From the NCBI RefSeq assembly GCF_002502735.1, contig NZ_DAQC01000009.1, positions 1-51,586 of the forward strand: 51,586 nt of DNA. Reading direction: 5' to 3'. The translations under genes were made by a program, and so were the position numbers. The stretch comes from Methanoregula sp. UBA64 (GTDB lineage Archaea > Halobacteriota > Methanomicrobia > Methanomicrobiales > Methanospirillaceae). Under the pieces are notes generated by a model. The model saw only the letters and a program-made list of their open reading frames with translations. It ran no database searches and was not told where the DNA came from. Position 1 is the stretch's first letter, and every line of letters begins with the position of its first letter. Shown here in pieces: positions 16,590 through 25,095 of the stretch.

Positions 16590-19424
16590 TCAGTGCTTGC
16601 GCACGACAAGGAGTGCAACTGCGCCGAGACCAATCAGGGCAACCAGTGCACCAAAGCCCGGCTGTGTGGGGGTCTTGGTGGGGGTAGCTACTGTGGTCGG
16701 GGGCTGGGTTGCAATCGTGGTCGGAGCTGCAGAGGTAACGTTCGCAACGATTGTCGGGGTTGCGGTCGGGGCAGATGCCTCGAGAACGTTGAACAGTGCA
16801 GTGCCGGTTGCGTCCTGGAGGACGGCAGATTCCTTTACAAGGTACTCGTCGGGCTTGAACGTGGATGCGTCAACATCGAACGAGATCTTGTTAAGGCCGC
16901 TGTCACCCTTCGTGACTTTCACGGTGCCTGTTGCGCCGCTGAACTCACCGCTCTGGCTCTTCTGAGTCGGCTGGAATGATGATGAATAGACCTCTACGAG
17001 AACTTCGTCGTCAACGGCGAGGTTGGTCGTTGCAGTGATGGTGAACTTGTCACCGACGTGCCTGTCGCCAACCGGGTCGACGTTAATGACCGGGTTCTCG
17101 ATGAGGATCTGGAGCTTGGTGTAGGTATCATCGACATTGGCGCTGTTGATTGCTTCAATCAGTGCCTCTGCCGCATCGGATCCCTGCAGGCTGTTCATGC
17201 CGCTGAGTTTGAAGTCGATGCTCGGGGCCGAGTTGACGGTGTTTGCCTGATCACGTGTCCAGACAACAGCTGCCTGGTTTAAACCGATAACGGTGTTTTG
17301 ACCAGCAGCATCAGAGGGATACACATCAAACCGGTTGTTCTGCATCGGGTGCTGGGCAACGATGAAGTACTGGCCGGCGTAGAGAGGCTTTGTAGTCTCT
17401 TTCTTGATCTCGTACGAGAACGAACCATCGGAGTTCACCGACTGGGTTACAATGTTTGCATAGTTCTTGCCGAGGATCCAGATCATGACGCCCGGTGTGG
17501 GCTGGCCCTGTGCGGTACCGGTGATGAAGACTGCGTCACCCTGTGCAACGGTCGACTGAGAGGCAGTTGCGCTGATGAACGGCTTCTTGATGATGATGGA
17601 TACAGTACCGTACGCTACCTTGGACAGCGAATTTGAATAGGCAGATGCCGGCTGGCTGGTGGCGTAGATTGTGTAGGTACCTGCATCGAGTGCAACGCTT
17701 GCAGTTCCCCACTTGTAGCTCCAGGTGTTGTCACCCTGAACTGCTGCTGAAACTCCGACCTGATCTGCGGACGGGAAGTTATCCAGAGCGGCACTTCTCG
17801 GGTCATATCCCTGGAAACTGGCACCATTCGTACCAAGGTTCGGGCCTGAAATGAACAGGTAGGTAGTCTGGGACTCGGTGTTGGTACCGGAGAACTTAAT
17901 CTCTTCCCCGAGATAGTAGCTCTGGTCGCCGGCAGCAACGATTGTGACTGCGCCCTTCTCAACCTTTACGTCCACTTCGTCACTCTTGTAACCAATTCCA
18001 CTGCCGAAGTACTGCTCGACGCGGATGGTGTACTTCTGGGCCTTGGTCCAGTTGGTCGTGGTGAATGCAACAGTCCTTGTACCGGAGTTGCTCATGGATA
18101 CGTTTGCATACAGCCGCGTACCGTTTGAGACCTCCTGCGAGTTACCAGCAATTTTACCGGTAGTATCCTGAACGAGGTTCTGTCCGCCACCATTCTGGTA
18201 GGTGTAGTTACCGTTGACAATGGATGCATTGGCCAGGTCGCTAACAATCACAGGTATACTGTAACCATTGACGAGACCATTAACGCTGTCGGTTACAACG
18301 CCGGCCTGGTTGGCTGCAATCATCGGGGGCTGGTCATCGTAACCACCGGTCATGGTGCTGACGCCCTTGACCCACACGTGGTAGACCTGGTTCGGCTTAC
18401 CGGTGATGGTTACCGAGAACTGCTTGCTGCGGACAACAGAGTCCTTGTTGGCCTCGATCTTGAGCGTGTTGGACACGATAGTGATCGTCTGGGTCTCTGC
18501 TACGGTCTTGCCAGTGTATGCTGCGCCACCGGTCTTGTAGTTGTCGTACATACCGTTCATGTAGGACTCTGCCCAGACCTGGTAGGTGCCTGCCGGGTAT
18601 GCCTGCTGACCCGTGGAGTCAAGCGCATCGGTAGACCAGTTATATCCATTTGCAGCGTTCAAGAACCACTGACCGTTATTCGGGCCCAGTGCCTTCAGGT
18701 TAACCGTGTTCGTAGAGATGACTGCGGGTGTCGAATACAGTGCCGTCAGCGTGTTACCTGAATCGGTCTTTACCTTGACGTCAAGGTACTTCTGGGTATC
18801 ATTGGCATTTGCATCCGCCCTGCGGAAGATATTAACTGCCGGTGAACTGGAGTTCAGACGCAGGATCGGGTCAATTGCCGGATACAGGTTGTTATCAACC
18901 CGTACTGTCAGGTTTTCACCCTGGATAACAGACTGGCCATTTACATTCAAGGCCTGACCTGCATCCCAGACAACAACGGCGAGACTCGGGTCTGAAATCG
19001 TGAAAACACCCACAGTCTGGCCATTTACGCGGTTACCCGTGGAATCGGTCAGATAGTAAGTACCTGTGTATGGGAAGCTCGATGGCAGGACATACAGGTT
19101 ACCGGGTGTAGTTCCGACAGGGACTGTGATAGTCGGGCTGGTAGAACCAATCTGAGCTGCCGATGCCCACCAGCTGACGTATGCGTCGGTGGTATTGATA
19201 GCCACATCGTCACCCAGGTAACTGGGAGTGCCATACTGCGAAAATGCAGTTGCATTTGCCTGGTTCAGAGCATGGGTAATGTTGAGACCCTGCTCCCCAT
19301 AAAAGACAGTTGCACCTTTGTTGATCGTCGAGTTGGTCGAGTAGAAGGTTGCCGATACCGGCATAACTGCTACAAGGACCAGTGCGACCAGTGCAATCAG
19401 TGCAATGGTTAATCGCTTAGTCAT
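16590..19424 (-). CDS. S-layer-like surface glycoprotein with PGF-CTERM anchor
   Basis: A 944-residue exported protein. The start at 19424 (MTKRLTIALIALVALVLVAV) is set by a strong GGAGG seven bases upstream and by the signal peptide, which ends near VMPVSA; the longer frame from 19454 is not needed. The mature part is Asn/Thr/Ser-rich with many N-glycosylation sequons and beta-rich repeats, for example a MEMAR/DUF3821-like N-terminal region. The C-terminus has a Thr/Pro stalk, then PTQPGFGALVALIGLGAVAL and the basic end VRKH, a PGF-CTERM signal that archaeosortase A replaces with a lipid. Probably the main or an abundant S-layer protein. A T-rich tract follows the stop. Confidence 0.85.
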   Translation of the reverse strand: MTKRLTIALIALVALVLVAVMPVSATFYSTNSTINKGATVFYGEQGLNITHALNQANATAFSQYGTPSYLGDDVAINTTDAYVSWWASAAQIGSTSPTITVPVGTTPGNLYVLPSSFPYTGTYYLTDSTGNRVNGQTVGVFTISDPSLAVVVWDAGQALNVNGQSVIQGENLTVRVDNNLYPAIDPILRLNSSSPAVNIFRRADANANDTQKYLDVKVKTDSGNTLTALYSTPAVISTNTVNLKALGPNNGQWFLNAANGYNWSTDALDSTGQQAYPAGTYQVWAESYMNGMYDNYKTGGAAYTGKTVAETQTITIVSNTLKIEANKDSVVRSKQFSVTITGKPNQVYHVWVKGVSTMTGGYDDQPPMIAANQAGVVTDSVNGLVNGYSIPVIVSDLANASIVNGNYTYQNGGGQNLVQDTTGKIAGNSQEVSNGTRLYANVSMSNSGTRTVAFTTTNWTKAQKYTIRVEQYFGSGIGYKSDEVDVKVEKGAVTIVAAGDQSYYLGEEIKFSGTNTESQTTYLFISGPNLGTNGASFQGYDPRSAALDNFPSADQVGVSAAVQGDNTWSYKWGTASVALDAGTYTIYATSQPASAYSNSLSKVAYGTVSIIIKKPFISATASQSTVAQGDAVFITGTAQGQPTPGVMIWILGKNYANIVTQSVNSDGSFSYEIKKETTKPLYAGQYFIVAQHPMQNNRFDVYPSDAAGQNTVIGLNQAAVVWTRDQANTVNSAPSIDFKLSGMNSLQGSDAAEALIEAINSANVDDTYTKLQILIENPVINVDPVGDRHVGDKFTITATTNLAVDDEVLVEVYSSSFQPTQKSQSGEFSGATGTVKVTKGDSGLNKISFDVDASTFKPDEYLVKESAVLQDATGTALFNVLEASAPTATPTIVANVTSAAPTTIATQPPTTVATPTKTPTQPGFGALVALIGLGAVALLVVRKH

Positions 19425-19505
19425 TCGTTTTCCTCCAAAGTATACATCATACATTTCAAGCCGGAGAACCGTTTCGACATTTGCCGAATAACGATTCTAC
19501 GAGCC

Positions 19506-19531
19506 CCATACTCCGTTTAAACGGAATATGG
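19506..19531. promoter_or_regulatory. 26-bp near-perfect palindrome upstream of the S-layer gene
   Basis: The sequence runs CCATA...TCCGTTTAAACGGA...TATGG with the centre between 19518 and 19519; only one symmetric pair is mismatched. It lies 82-107 bases upstream of the S-layer start, next to an AT-rich TATA-like stretch on the minus strand (TTTACAAATATT, about 19533-19544). It could be an operator or a 5'-leader stem-loop. No other gene starts nearby on that strand. Confidence 0.5.
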
Positions 19532-19949
19532 AGGAATATTTGTAAAAGTGCCAATATATCCTTTGTGGTTGATTCGGCTTTCTTATCCGGGGGAGAATCC
19601 ATGTCGGATCCTTGTTTCCCCACTATATTGGAGTTCTTTGCCACCCGGGGACCTGCAGGAACACCCGGGAACCTTCACAGGTCCGGCTTAAAGACTGATC
19701 CGGTTTCGCGCATCTGGATTGTACGATACCAGGTACCCGATACGGGCTCCTTGTACAGACATGCACTATATAGATTCTCAGCACAGCATCTGCAGTGTCT
19801 CACAATGTTACGTAGTATATACGTACATCTCAAAGCACTTACCGTTTCCCCAAATTCTGCTACAATATTATAACCGCACTACGGAGACCACCTGCTCACA
19901 GCCCCAATATTGCAACACATATATCGTACCGCCGCCAAACGCTACTCTC
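19532..19949. other. Intergenic region between S-layer and thyA genes
   Basis: I see no gene in these bases. AT-rich elements occur at about 19767-19774 (CTATATAG) and 19917-19924 (ACATATAT). The second lies 26-33 bases before the thyA ATG, which suggests a leaderless thyA transcript. An in-frame reading upstream of thyA to 19719 is open but not family-like. Confidence 0.45.
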
Positions 19950-19957
19950 ATGAGAGT
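19944..19957. promoter_or_regulatory. Perfect palindrome spanning the thyA start codon
   Basis: ACTCTCATGAGAGT is a perfect 14-bp palindrome whose centre falls in the start codon (ATG 19950-19952). If transcription begins further upstream it could fold around the start codon; as DNA it could be an operator at the transcription start. Confidence 0.4.
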
Positions 19958-20675
19958 GATCCGGGCTCCTGCAATAGGGAAGGCACACGAACTGGTCGTA
20001 AAGATGATCCTTGAGAAAGGGTGGATCCTCCGGACCGAAGATGCCGAGGAGACCGTGGAGTTCGAGGAAGTCGCCCTCCAGGTAGATACTCCGCTTGCAG
20101 AACCGCTGGTGAGCCCCTACTCCCGGTTCCAGCAGAGGTTTGTCGAAAAGTACGCGTCTGACCTGTTGAACGGCTCGAAGGCATCGTTCGAGTACGACTA
20201 CCACGGCCGGCTCTTTGACTGGGGAGAGCGACTCTCGGTCAACGGCGAGCCGGTGCATGTCGACCAGATCGAATATATCGTGGAGAAACTCCGCCAGTCC
20301 CCGGTCAGCCGCCGGGCCATCGCTATCACCTGGAACCCGGTCATCGATGAGAAACTCGACGACTGCCCCTGCCTCCAGCTCGTCCAGTGCGTGCTCCGGG
20401 ACGGGAAGCTTGCCATGCGGGTGATCTTCCGGAGCAACGATATGCTCACTGCGGCAGGGGCGAACATGTACGCTCTTGTCCAGCTCCAGAAGTCCATTGC
20501 CGACAAGCTGGGAGTTCCTATTGGGACCTACACCCACATCTCGCTCGTGCCGCACATCTATTACCTCCGTGACATGAACGACATCGAGCCGTTCTGCGGA
20601 AAGGGGCAGTTTATCCAGCCAGTACAGGAAGTCTGCCGTGCCTGCGGCAGATGCCCCCGGGCAAAGACTGCCTGA
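19950..20675 (+). CDS. thyA: Archaeal-type thymidylate synthase
   Basis: A 241-residue enzyme that methylates dUMP to dTMP. Motifs line up with ThyA: the phosphate-binding arginines SRR (120-122) followed by AIAITWNP, the catalytic cysteine Cys141 in DDCPCLQLVQ, and the RSNDM...GANMYAL segment (161-175) that binds dUMP. The start ATG at 19950 (MRVIRAPAIGKAHE) is chosen because it matches the archaeal family and sits 26 bases behind a TATA-like ACATATAT; an open extension upstream is ignored. In methanogens the C1 donor is expected to be methylene-tetrahydromethanopterin, which is inference. A perfect 14-bp palindrome is centred on the start codon. The end has a CRACGRCP cysteine pair. Confidence 0.93.
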   Translation: MRVIRAPAIGKAHELVVKMILEKGWILRTEDAEETVEFEEVALQVDTPLAEPLVSPYSRFQQRFVEKYASDLLNGSKASFEYDYHGRLFDWGERLSVNGEPVHVDQIEYIVEKLRQSPVSRRAIAITWNPVIDEKLDDCPCLQLVQCVLRDGKLAMRVIFRSNDMLTAAGANMYALVQLQKSIADKLGVPIGTYTHISLVPHIYYLRDMNDIEPFCGKGQFIQPVQEVCRACGRCPRAKTA

Positions 20676-20734
20676 TGGGGCCCTAAAGCCGTCAGTTTAA
20701 TTAAGCAACAGCGGCAAAAAGTATGAGGCAACAT

Positions 20735-20807
<73 letters not shown>

Positions 20808-20980
20808 CTCTTTTGTTCCATTGTTTTTCTGGCAGACCGTAAGGGGGGTTTTGCTGCATGCGTAACCTTTGAGGTGGCGGGCAAACGTATCCGGAGGGAA
20901 ATAGTTCCGGGCCGTACCGGTTTTTTTTGCCAAAAAAAGATCCGCGAAAAAAATTTCAGCTGAAATTTTTTAGAAATTTT

Positions 20981-21430
20981 CAACTTTCAAACCAAATTTT
21001 TTTGGGCCGGCCAACTTTCAACCGGAATTTTTTTTGTTTTTTCAACTTTCAAACCAAAAAAAATCCCGAAAATGCAGATCGCGGGTGATCGAATCGCGGC
21101 CGGTCTACGACGTGAATGTGAGTTAGTTAGCTAACTAACACCTTTTTTTCCAACTTTCGCGCCAACTTTTTTTGGATTTTTCAACTTTCAACCGGAAAAT
21201 TTTTGCGATTTTTAACTTTCGCGCCGAAAATTTTTCCGCCCGGGAACTTTCAGGCCAAAAAAATTGCGCGGAAAAAATTTCAGCGCGGGCGTGCCGGGCC
21301 CGATCGGTTGTACAGGATTTTGTACCGGATCCTCCTCTCCATCGGTGAAGTCGATCGTGAACGGGCGTTTTTCCGGATTTTGCTGCGATCGTCCGGAAAT
21401 TTTTGGGCCGTACGAACTTTCGCGCCAGAA
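20981..21430. repeat. Field of eight AACTTTC-type imperfect repeats
   Basis: Between tRNA-Gln and the DUF1614 gene, about 700 bases (20808-21502) have no gene I can support. Within it the heptamer AACTTTC occurs eight times, all on the plus strand: 20982, 21013, 21044, 21152, 21183, 21214, 21245 and 21415. Each is followed by two or three variable bases, CC, and an A-run then T-run, for example AACTTTCAACCGGAATTTTT and AACTTTCGCGCCGAAAATTT. Spacing is often exactly 31 bases (20982-21013-21044; 21152-21183-21214-21245). The stretch is a mix of A/T runs and G/C blocks unlike the surrounding genes. Confidence 0.7.
21122..21139. repeat. Perfect 18-bp palindrome
   Basis: GTTAGTTAGCTAACTAAC reads the same on both strands. 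It stands in the gap between the two 31-base-spaced groups of AACTTTC repeats and itself consists of the tetramer GTTA in tandem. It may be a protein-binding site or a cruciform-forming element. Confidence 0.7.
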
Positions 21431-21502
21431 AAATTCCGGTAGCCGGCCGTTCAAACGCGAAAAAGCACCTGAAAGTCTGTTAAAAAAAGAGCCGGCACAA
21501 TC

Positions 21503-22228
21503 TCATGCAATAATGGCCGACAGGATGCAGCCGATAAAGATCGCGCCGAACGTCCCTGCCCCGCCAATACTGACCTGCGGCACTTCGAGATCCCCCGCAT
21601 GGGGCAGGTGCGCGATGTTCGCACCGAGCAGGATGCCAAAGACTGCGCTCACAAACGCGATGACCCCCGCGGAAAGGCCAAGTCCCTGCGCAAACAGGAT
21701 CCCGCAGAGAAGGGCCGTAAGTCCCGGGACAAAGAGCGGGGTACGGATCCCAAGGCCAACCACCGGCCGGGTCGTCACGTATGCAATCGCCGCGACAATC
21801 AGGATAGCCACCGCCACCTGGAGATACAGCGTGTCCCCGGTCATGACATCCGTGGCCTTGTACAGGAGCCAGCAGGCCATTACCGCGGGGATGATCGCCC
21901 CGCCAAGGTTTACCGCAATCGAGGTCTCCCACATCCCGCCGACTTCGGTAGGCGTGAACGCATCCGGGAACTGCCCCGCCTCGCCATGCGGCATCCTGAT
22001 CGTCTCTTTTCTGACCTTCCAGACCGGGATGTTCACGAGACTGCAGATCAGGATCAGGATGACAAGCGCGGTCGCGGTAATCCACGAGAGGCCGACAAGG
22101 TTCGTGAACGCCTGGCCCACGAGTCCCAGGAACAGAAGCGGGACAACGATAACAATGAGCCCGATGATGACCAGCAGTGCGATGACGGTCAGGGGGCTGG
22201 CAGAATACACACGCATATCGGATGGCAT
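21503..22228 (-). CDS. DUF1614 family membrane protein
   Basis: A 241-residue integral membrane protein with about seven hydrophobic segments, beginning PLTVIALLVIIGLIVIVVPLL and ending ILLGANIAHLPHAGDLE...IFIGCILSAIIA. The central cytoplasmic-like loop KETIRMPHGEAGQFPDAFTP and the AHLPH motif are conserved in DUF1614 proteins as I recall them. Function unknown. It starts 15 bases after the fibrillarin gene and so ends the Nop5-fibrillarin gene cluster; ATG 22216 is an alternative start. Confidence 0.8.
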   Translation of the reverse strand: MPSDMRVYSASPLTVIALLVIIGLIVIVVPLLFLGLVGQAFTNLVGLSWITATALVILILICSLVNIPVWKVRKETIRMPHGEAGQFPDAFTPTEVGGMWETSIAVNLGGAIIPAVMACWLLYKATDVMTGDTLYLQVAVAILIVAAIAYVTTRPVVGLGIRTPLFVPGLTALLCGILFAQGLGLSAGVIAFVSAVFGILLGANIAHLPHAGDLEVPQVSIGGAGTFGAIFIGCILSAIIA

Positions 22229-22243
22229 GATGATCCCGGAAGG

Positions 22244-22843
22244 TTATTTTTTACAGATAATGGCCGCGTGGTCTTGGTGGTAGGGGGCAAGCCATGTACT
22301 CTCAACTACTGTGAGCCCGGCAGAGATGAGGATATCGAGCGTGTCGCGGAAGACTGCGGCCGGTTCTTTCCTGATATCCACGCTCCGGGTCTTGAGCATG
22401 AGGATGAGGTATCCGCCTTTTTTTAAGAATGCGCAGTTCCTGATCGCGATCGCTGCCTGGTCCGGCTGGGCAACATCCTGGTAGAGGAGGTCGACTGCCT
22501 CCACCAGCATTGCATACTGCTCGGGGCAGGATGCATCGGCAAGGATCGGCATCACGTTTTTGCGCCGGCGGGCCACTTCGAGCAGGTCCTGCATGGGGCG
22601 CGGGGCAAACTCGATGGCATAGACTACTTCCGTGTAATCGGCAACATGGGAGACCGTGGTGCCGTTTGCAGCCCCGAGATAGAGTACCTTCATATACGAC
22701 ACGAGTTCGATGCCGTTTCCCACAAGGTACAGGGCCGCGAGCTTGCTTCGGTACGGGTCCCAGACCCGGTACCCGTCCAGCATCCGCTCGCTGTACACCC
22801 CGCCTTCGCCTTTCGATACGAGCACATCGCCGATCCGGATCAT
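22244..22843 (-). CDS. flpA: Fibrillarin-like rRNA/tRNA 2'-O-methyltransferase
   Basis: A 199-residue SAM-dependent methyltransferase, the catalytic subunit of C/D-box guide ribonucleoproteins. The SAM loop VLYLGAANGTTVSHVAD, YAIEFAPRPMQDLL, and DLLYQDVAQPDQ with the catalytic Asp are visible, and the last part has MLKTRSVDIRKEP with the catalytic Lys. It is about 30 residues shorter at the N-terminus than the Methanocaldococcus protein (230), missing part of the small beta domain. The start overlaps the Nop5 stop (ATGA), as usual for this pair. Confidence 0.94.
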   Translation of the reverse strand: MIRIGDVLVSKGEGGVYSERMLDGYRVWDPYRSKLAALYLVGNGIELVSYMKVLYLGAANGTTVSHVADYTEVVYAIEFAPRPMQDLLEVARRRKNVMPILADASCPEQYAMLVEAVDLLYQDVAQPDQAAIAIRNCAFLKKGGYLILMLKTRSVDIRKEPAAVFRDTLDILISAGLTVVESTWLAPYHQDHAAIICKK

Positions 22844-23739
22844 GACCTGCCGCCTCCGTCCCCGCCGGCATCGGGGGTTCCCGCACGGTCGATCGTTGCC
22901 TGCGCATCTTCAAGGAATGCCGGTTCCGCCCGGCCCCGGTAGTAATCGATCCGGGCGGCAATCGCGAGCTTTGCGGCAAGCACCCGGGCTACCTTCCCCC
23001 GCACCTCCCGCGGGGCATTGTGCACCCGCCGGTGCTGGAAGATGATCCCGTGTTTTGGTGCAGGAGCATGCGTGCGTATGTGCGCAAAGAGCGCGGTCCG
23101 GGCCCCGAGCACCTGTATCGTACTTCCCGGGAGCCGCGAGAGTTCCTTTAATCCCCCCGCGCAGGAGAGGAGCCGGGCCGCGACAAGCCCGCCGATGAGC
23201 TCGCTTGTATTGGGCATCACGCCGCATGCCCGGGCCGAGACCTCCTTTGCAAGCGCAGTCCGGGCTTCGGCAAGGCCGGCAATCTCCTGTGCAACCCGGT
23301 TGAGTGCTCCGCCCCCGCCGCGCTCCCGGCCCCGTTCCGCAATCGAACGGACGAGCACGTGCGCCGGCGTCCTGCGGTACTTGCGGGAGAACGAGGGGTG
23401 CCGGATCTGGTACCAGTCCGCCACCCGTTCAGAGAGGAGATTTGTTACCGTGTCCATCTCGTCAAGCGTCCGCACCATCTGGAGCAGCTCGACATCGCCC
23501 GAAGCGTACCGCTCCCGTATCCCCTGCTCCGATCCCGCAATGCAGACTTTCTGGAGGATGGCGAGGTATTCCGCACGGTCGCGGCAGACCCCGCAGGCCA
23601 CGGCCTGCTCCCAGAGGAGGGGGGTAAAATTGTCCATGCCGACCCGGCTCTCTTTTATCCGGAGGGCATACGCTGCGGCGTCACCGGTAAACGGGGCGCA
23701 CGTTTCCCCGGAAATGTCGCCGAACCAGCAGGACTGCAT
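22840..23739 (-). CDS. Nop5/Nop56/58-family C/D RNP core protein
   Basis: A 299-residue protein from ATG 23739 (MQSCWFGDISGE); a GTG at 23760 would add seven residues. The Nop domain is clear: GVMPNTSELIGGLVAARLLS, then GSTIQVLGARTALFAHIRT and PKHGIIFQHRRVHNAPREVR. It bridges L7Ae-bound C/D RNA and fibrillarin. The N-terminal fibrillarin-binding part is compact and there is no long Lys-rich tail, only a Gly-rich end. Overlaps flpA by four bases. Confidence 0.92.
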   Translation of the reverse strand: MQSCWFGDISGETCAPFTGDAAAYALRIKESRVGMDNFTPLLWEQAVACGVCRDRAEYLAILQKVCIAGSEQGIRERYASGDVELLQMVRTLDEMDTVTNLLSERVADWYQIRHPSFSRKYRRTPAHVLVRSIAERGRERGGGGALNRVAQEIAGLAEARTALAKEVSARACGVMPNTSELIGGLVAARLLSCAGGLKELSRLPGSTIQVLGARTALFAHIRTHAPAPKHGIIFQHRRVHNAPREVRGKVARVLAAKLAIAARIDYYRGRAEPAFLEDAQATIDRAGTPDAGGDGGGRS

Positions 23740-23802
23740 GGTACAGATGTGGGGGCGCACGGCTAAAAAAAGATGGCCCGCAGGGAACCCGTGCCCCGAT
23801 GG

Positions 23803-25017
23803 TCAGATCCACGCAATCCCAAACGAGTACAGGATAACCGGCACCATGATGGCGCCCATGCAGTAGACCCGGGAGACGTTTATCATGTGCGGCACGAGCC
23901 CGAGAAGTACCGCAAGGACGAGAATGAGGATCCCGAACGGCCCGGTGAGAACGATACAGAGGCCCACGACAAAGAGGATCACTGCCCGGTTGAGCATCCG
24001 GCCGTTGATCCCGTCGAGCCTGCCTGCGGATCGGGACAGGGCGATCGTAATGACATAGGCAAGGCAGGCCGCAAGGACACCGATCACCACGAGTTCGCTC
24101 ATGGACGGGAGCGGCAGTTCGGCGAGCGCGACCATGACGCCGTTTCTGGTCCGTGAGAGCGCATAGAGCGCGGCAAGGCCGATGAACGCATTTGCCGTGT
24201 TCGCTGCGCTCGTGGCAAGGATGTAGGCCCGGCGGTCCTTCTCGTACCCGATCACCGAGGCAAGAGCGCCGTTTGCCGTGGCAGTCGAGAGCCCGGGCAG
24301 CCACCCGACCGCGATGCCGGCAAGGGTGCCGAGCACAGAGCTTTTCACGACCGTCCTGTTCTCCACCCGGAGGCCCCGGAACTGCTGGACGGGAAGCCGG
24401 CCCTGCGCAGCAACGAGCAGGACGGAGATCCCAAAGAGGCCGGCAAGGAGCGGCATGAGTACCGCGGTAGTTCCCCCGAGCGTGTGCCAGCAGAGGAAAT
24501 CGTACCGCAGCGCAAACGCACCGAGCAGGCCGGAGACCGAAAAGATTGCAAGCGCCCACCCGGGCGATTCGCTCATGACGATCATGTAGCCGATGACAGC
24601 AACGATCAGGATCCCGATGCCCCAGTCGAAGTACGGCTGGAGGGCGGGCAGGAAGACAAAGCAGAGAACCGAGAGCGGGACGGAGATAATAATCGCGCAG
24701 GCGCTCCCGAGGGCGGCGATCCTCACCGCCTCCTCGCCGTTCCCTTCAAGGCAGAGGGCATGGGCCGGAAGGACCGCAAGCGAGGTGTCTGCATCGGGAA
24801 TACCCAGGAACGTGGACGGGATGCACTCGACAAAGGTATGCGTGATCAGGGCGGCAAAGAGGGTGCCGGCGAGCGCAAGCGGTCCGAGTACGGCAAGAAG
24901 GACGGCCTGCGCACCGAGCAGGATCCCGGCAAGCGTGTTTGCGTGAACGCCGGGGACAAGACCGCTCGCGGTGCCAAGGATGACGCCGAGCAGGACACCG
25001 ATCACGATCTCGATCAT
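23803..25017 (-). CDS. TctA/DUF112-like membrane transporter
   Basis: A 404-residue membrane protein from ATG 25017 (MIEIVIGVLLGVILGTASGL), with about ten hydrophobic segments. It has the two-fold GxxxGxxPG pattern of TctA proteins: GTASGLVPGVHANTLAG near the N-terminus and AVGWLPGLSTATANGALAS around residue 230. Archaeal members of this family lack the TctB and TctC partners, and none is seen here, so a classic tricarboxylate transporter is not supported. Substrate unknown. It lies 63 bases before nop5 on the same strand and diverges from hemD. Confidence 0.75.
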   Translation of the reverse strand: MIEIVIGVLLGVILGTASGLVPGVHANTLAGILLGAQAVLLAVLGPLALAGTLFAALITHTFVECIPSTFLGIPDADTSLAVLPAHALCLEGNGEEAVRIAALGSACAIIISVPLSVLCFVFLPALQPYFDWGIGILIVAVIGYMIVMSESPGWALAIFSVSGLLGAFALRYDFLCWHTLGGTTAVLMPLLAGLFGISVLLVAAQGRLPVQQFRGLRVENRTVVKSSVLGTLAGIAVGWLPGLSTATANGALASVIGYEKDRRAYILATSAANTANAFIGLAALYALSRTRNGVMVALAELPLPSMSELVVIGVLAACLAYVITIALSRSAGRLDGINGRMLNRAVILFVVGLCIVLTGPFGILILVLAVLLGLVPHMINVSRVYCMGAIMVPVILYSFGIAWI

Positions 25018-25095
25018 ACCAGAAGGTACGGGAGAATGGACATAAATCAACCGAAATGCATACCCTCTTAACATACGGGGGTGAAAAATCCACCA

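Noticed and set aside
19502..19531. NrpR operator at the S-layer palindrome
   Set aside because: NrpR sites read GGAA-N6-TTCC; the dyad here reads TTCC-N8-TTCC-complement (TTCC...GGAA), the opposite orientation and spacing.
19456..19644. Small minus-strand gene upstream of the S-layer gene
   Set aside because: It runs across the 26-bp palindrome and the promoter region and has no family-like sequence.
20981..21430. CRISPR array
   Set aside because: Repeats are only seven strictly conserved bases with degenerate tails, spacers are not uniform units, and no cas genes are near.
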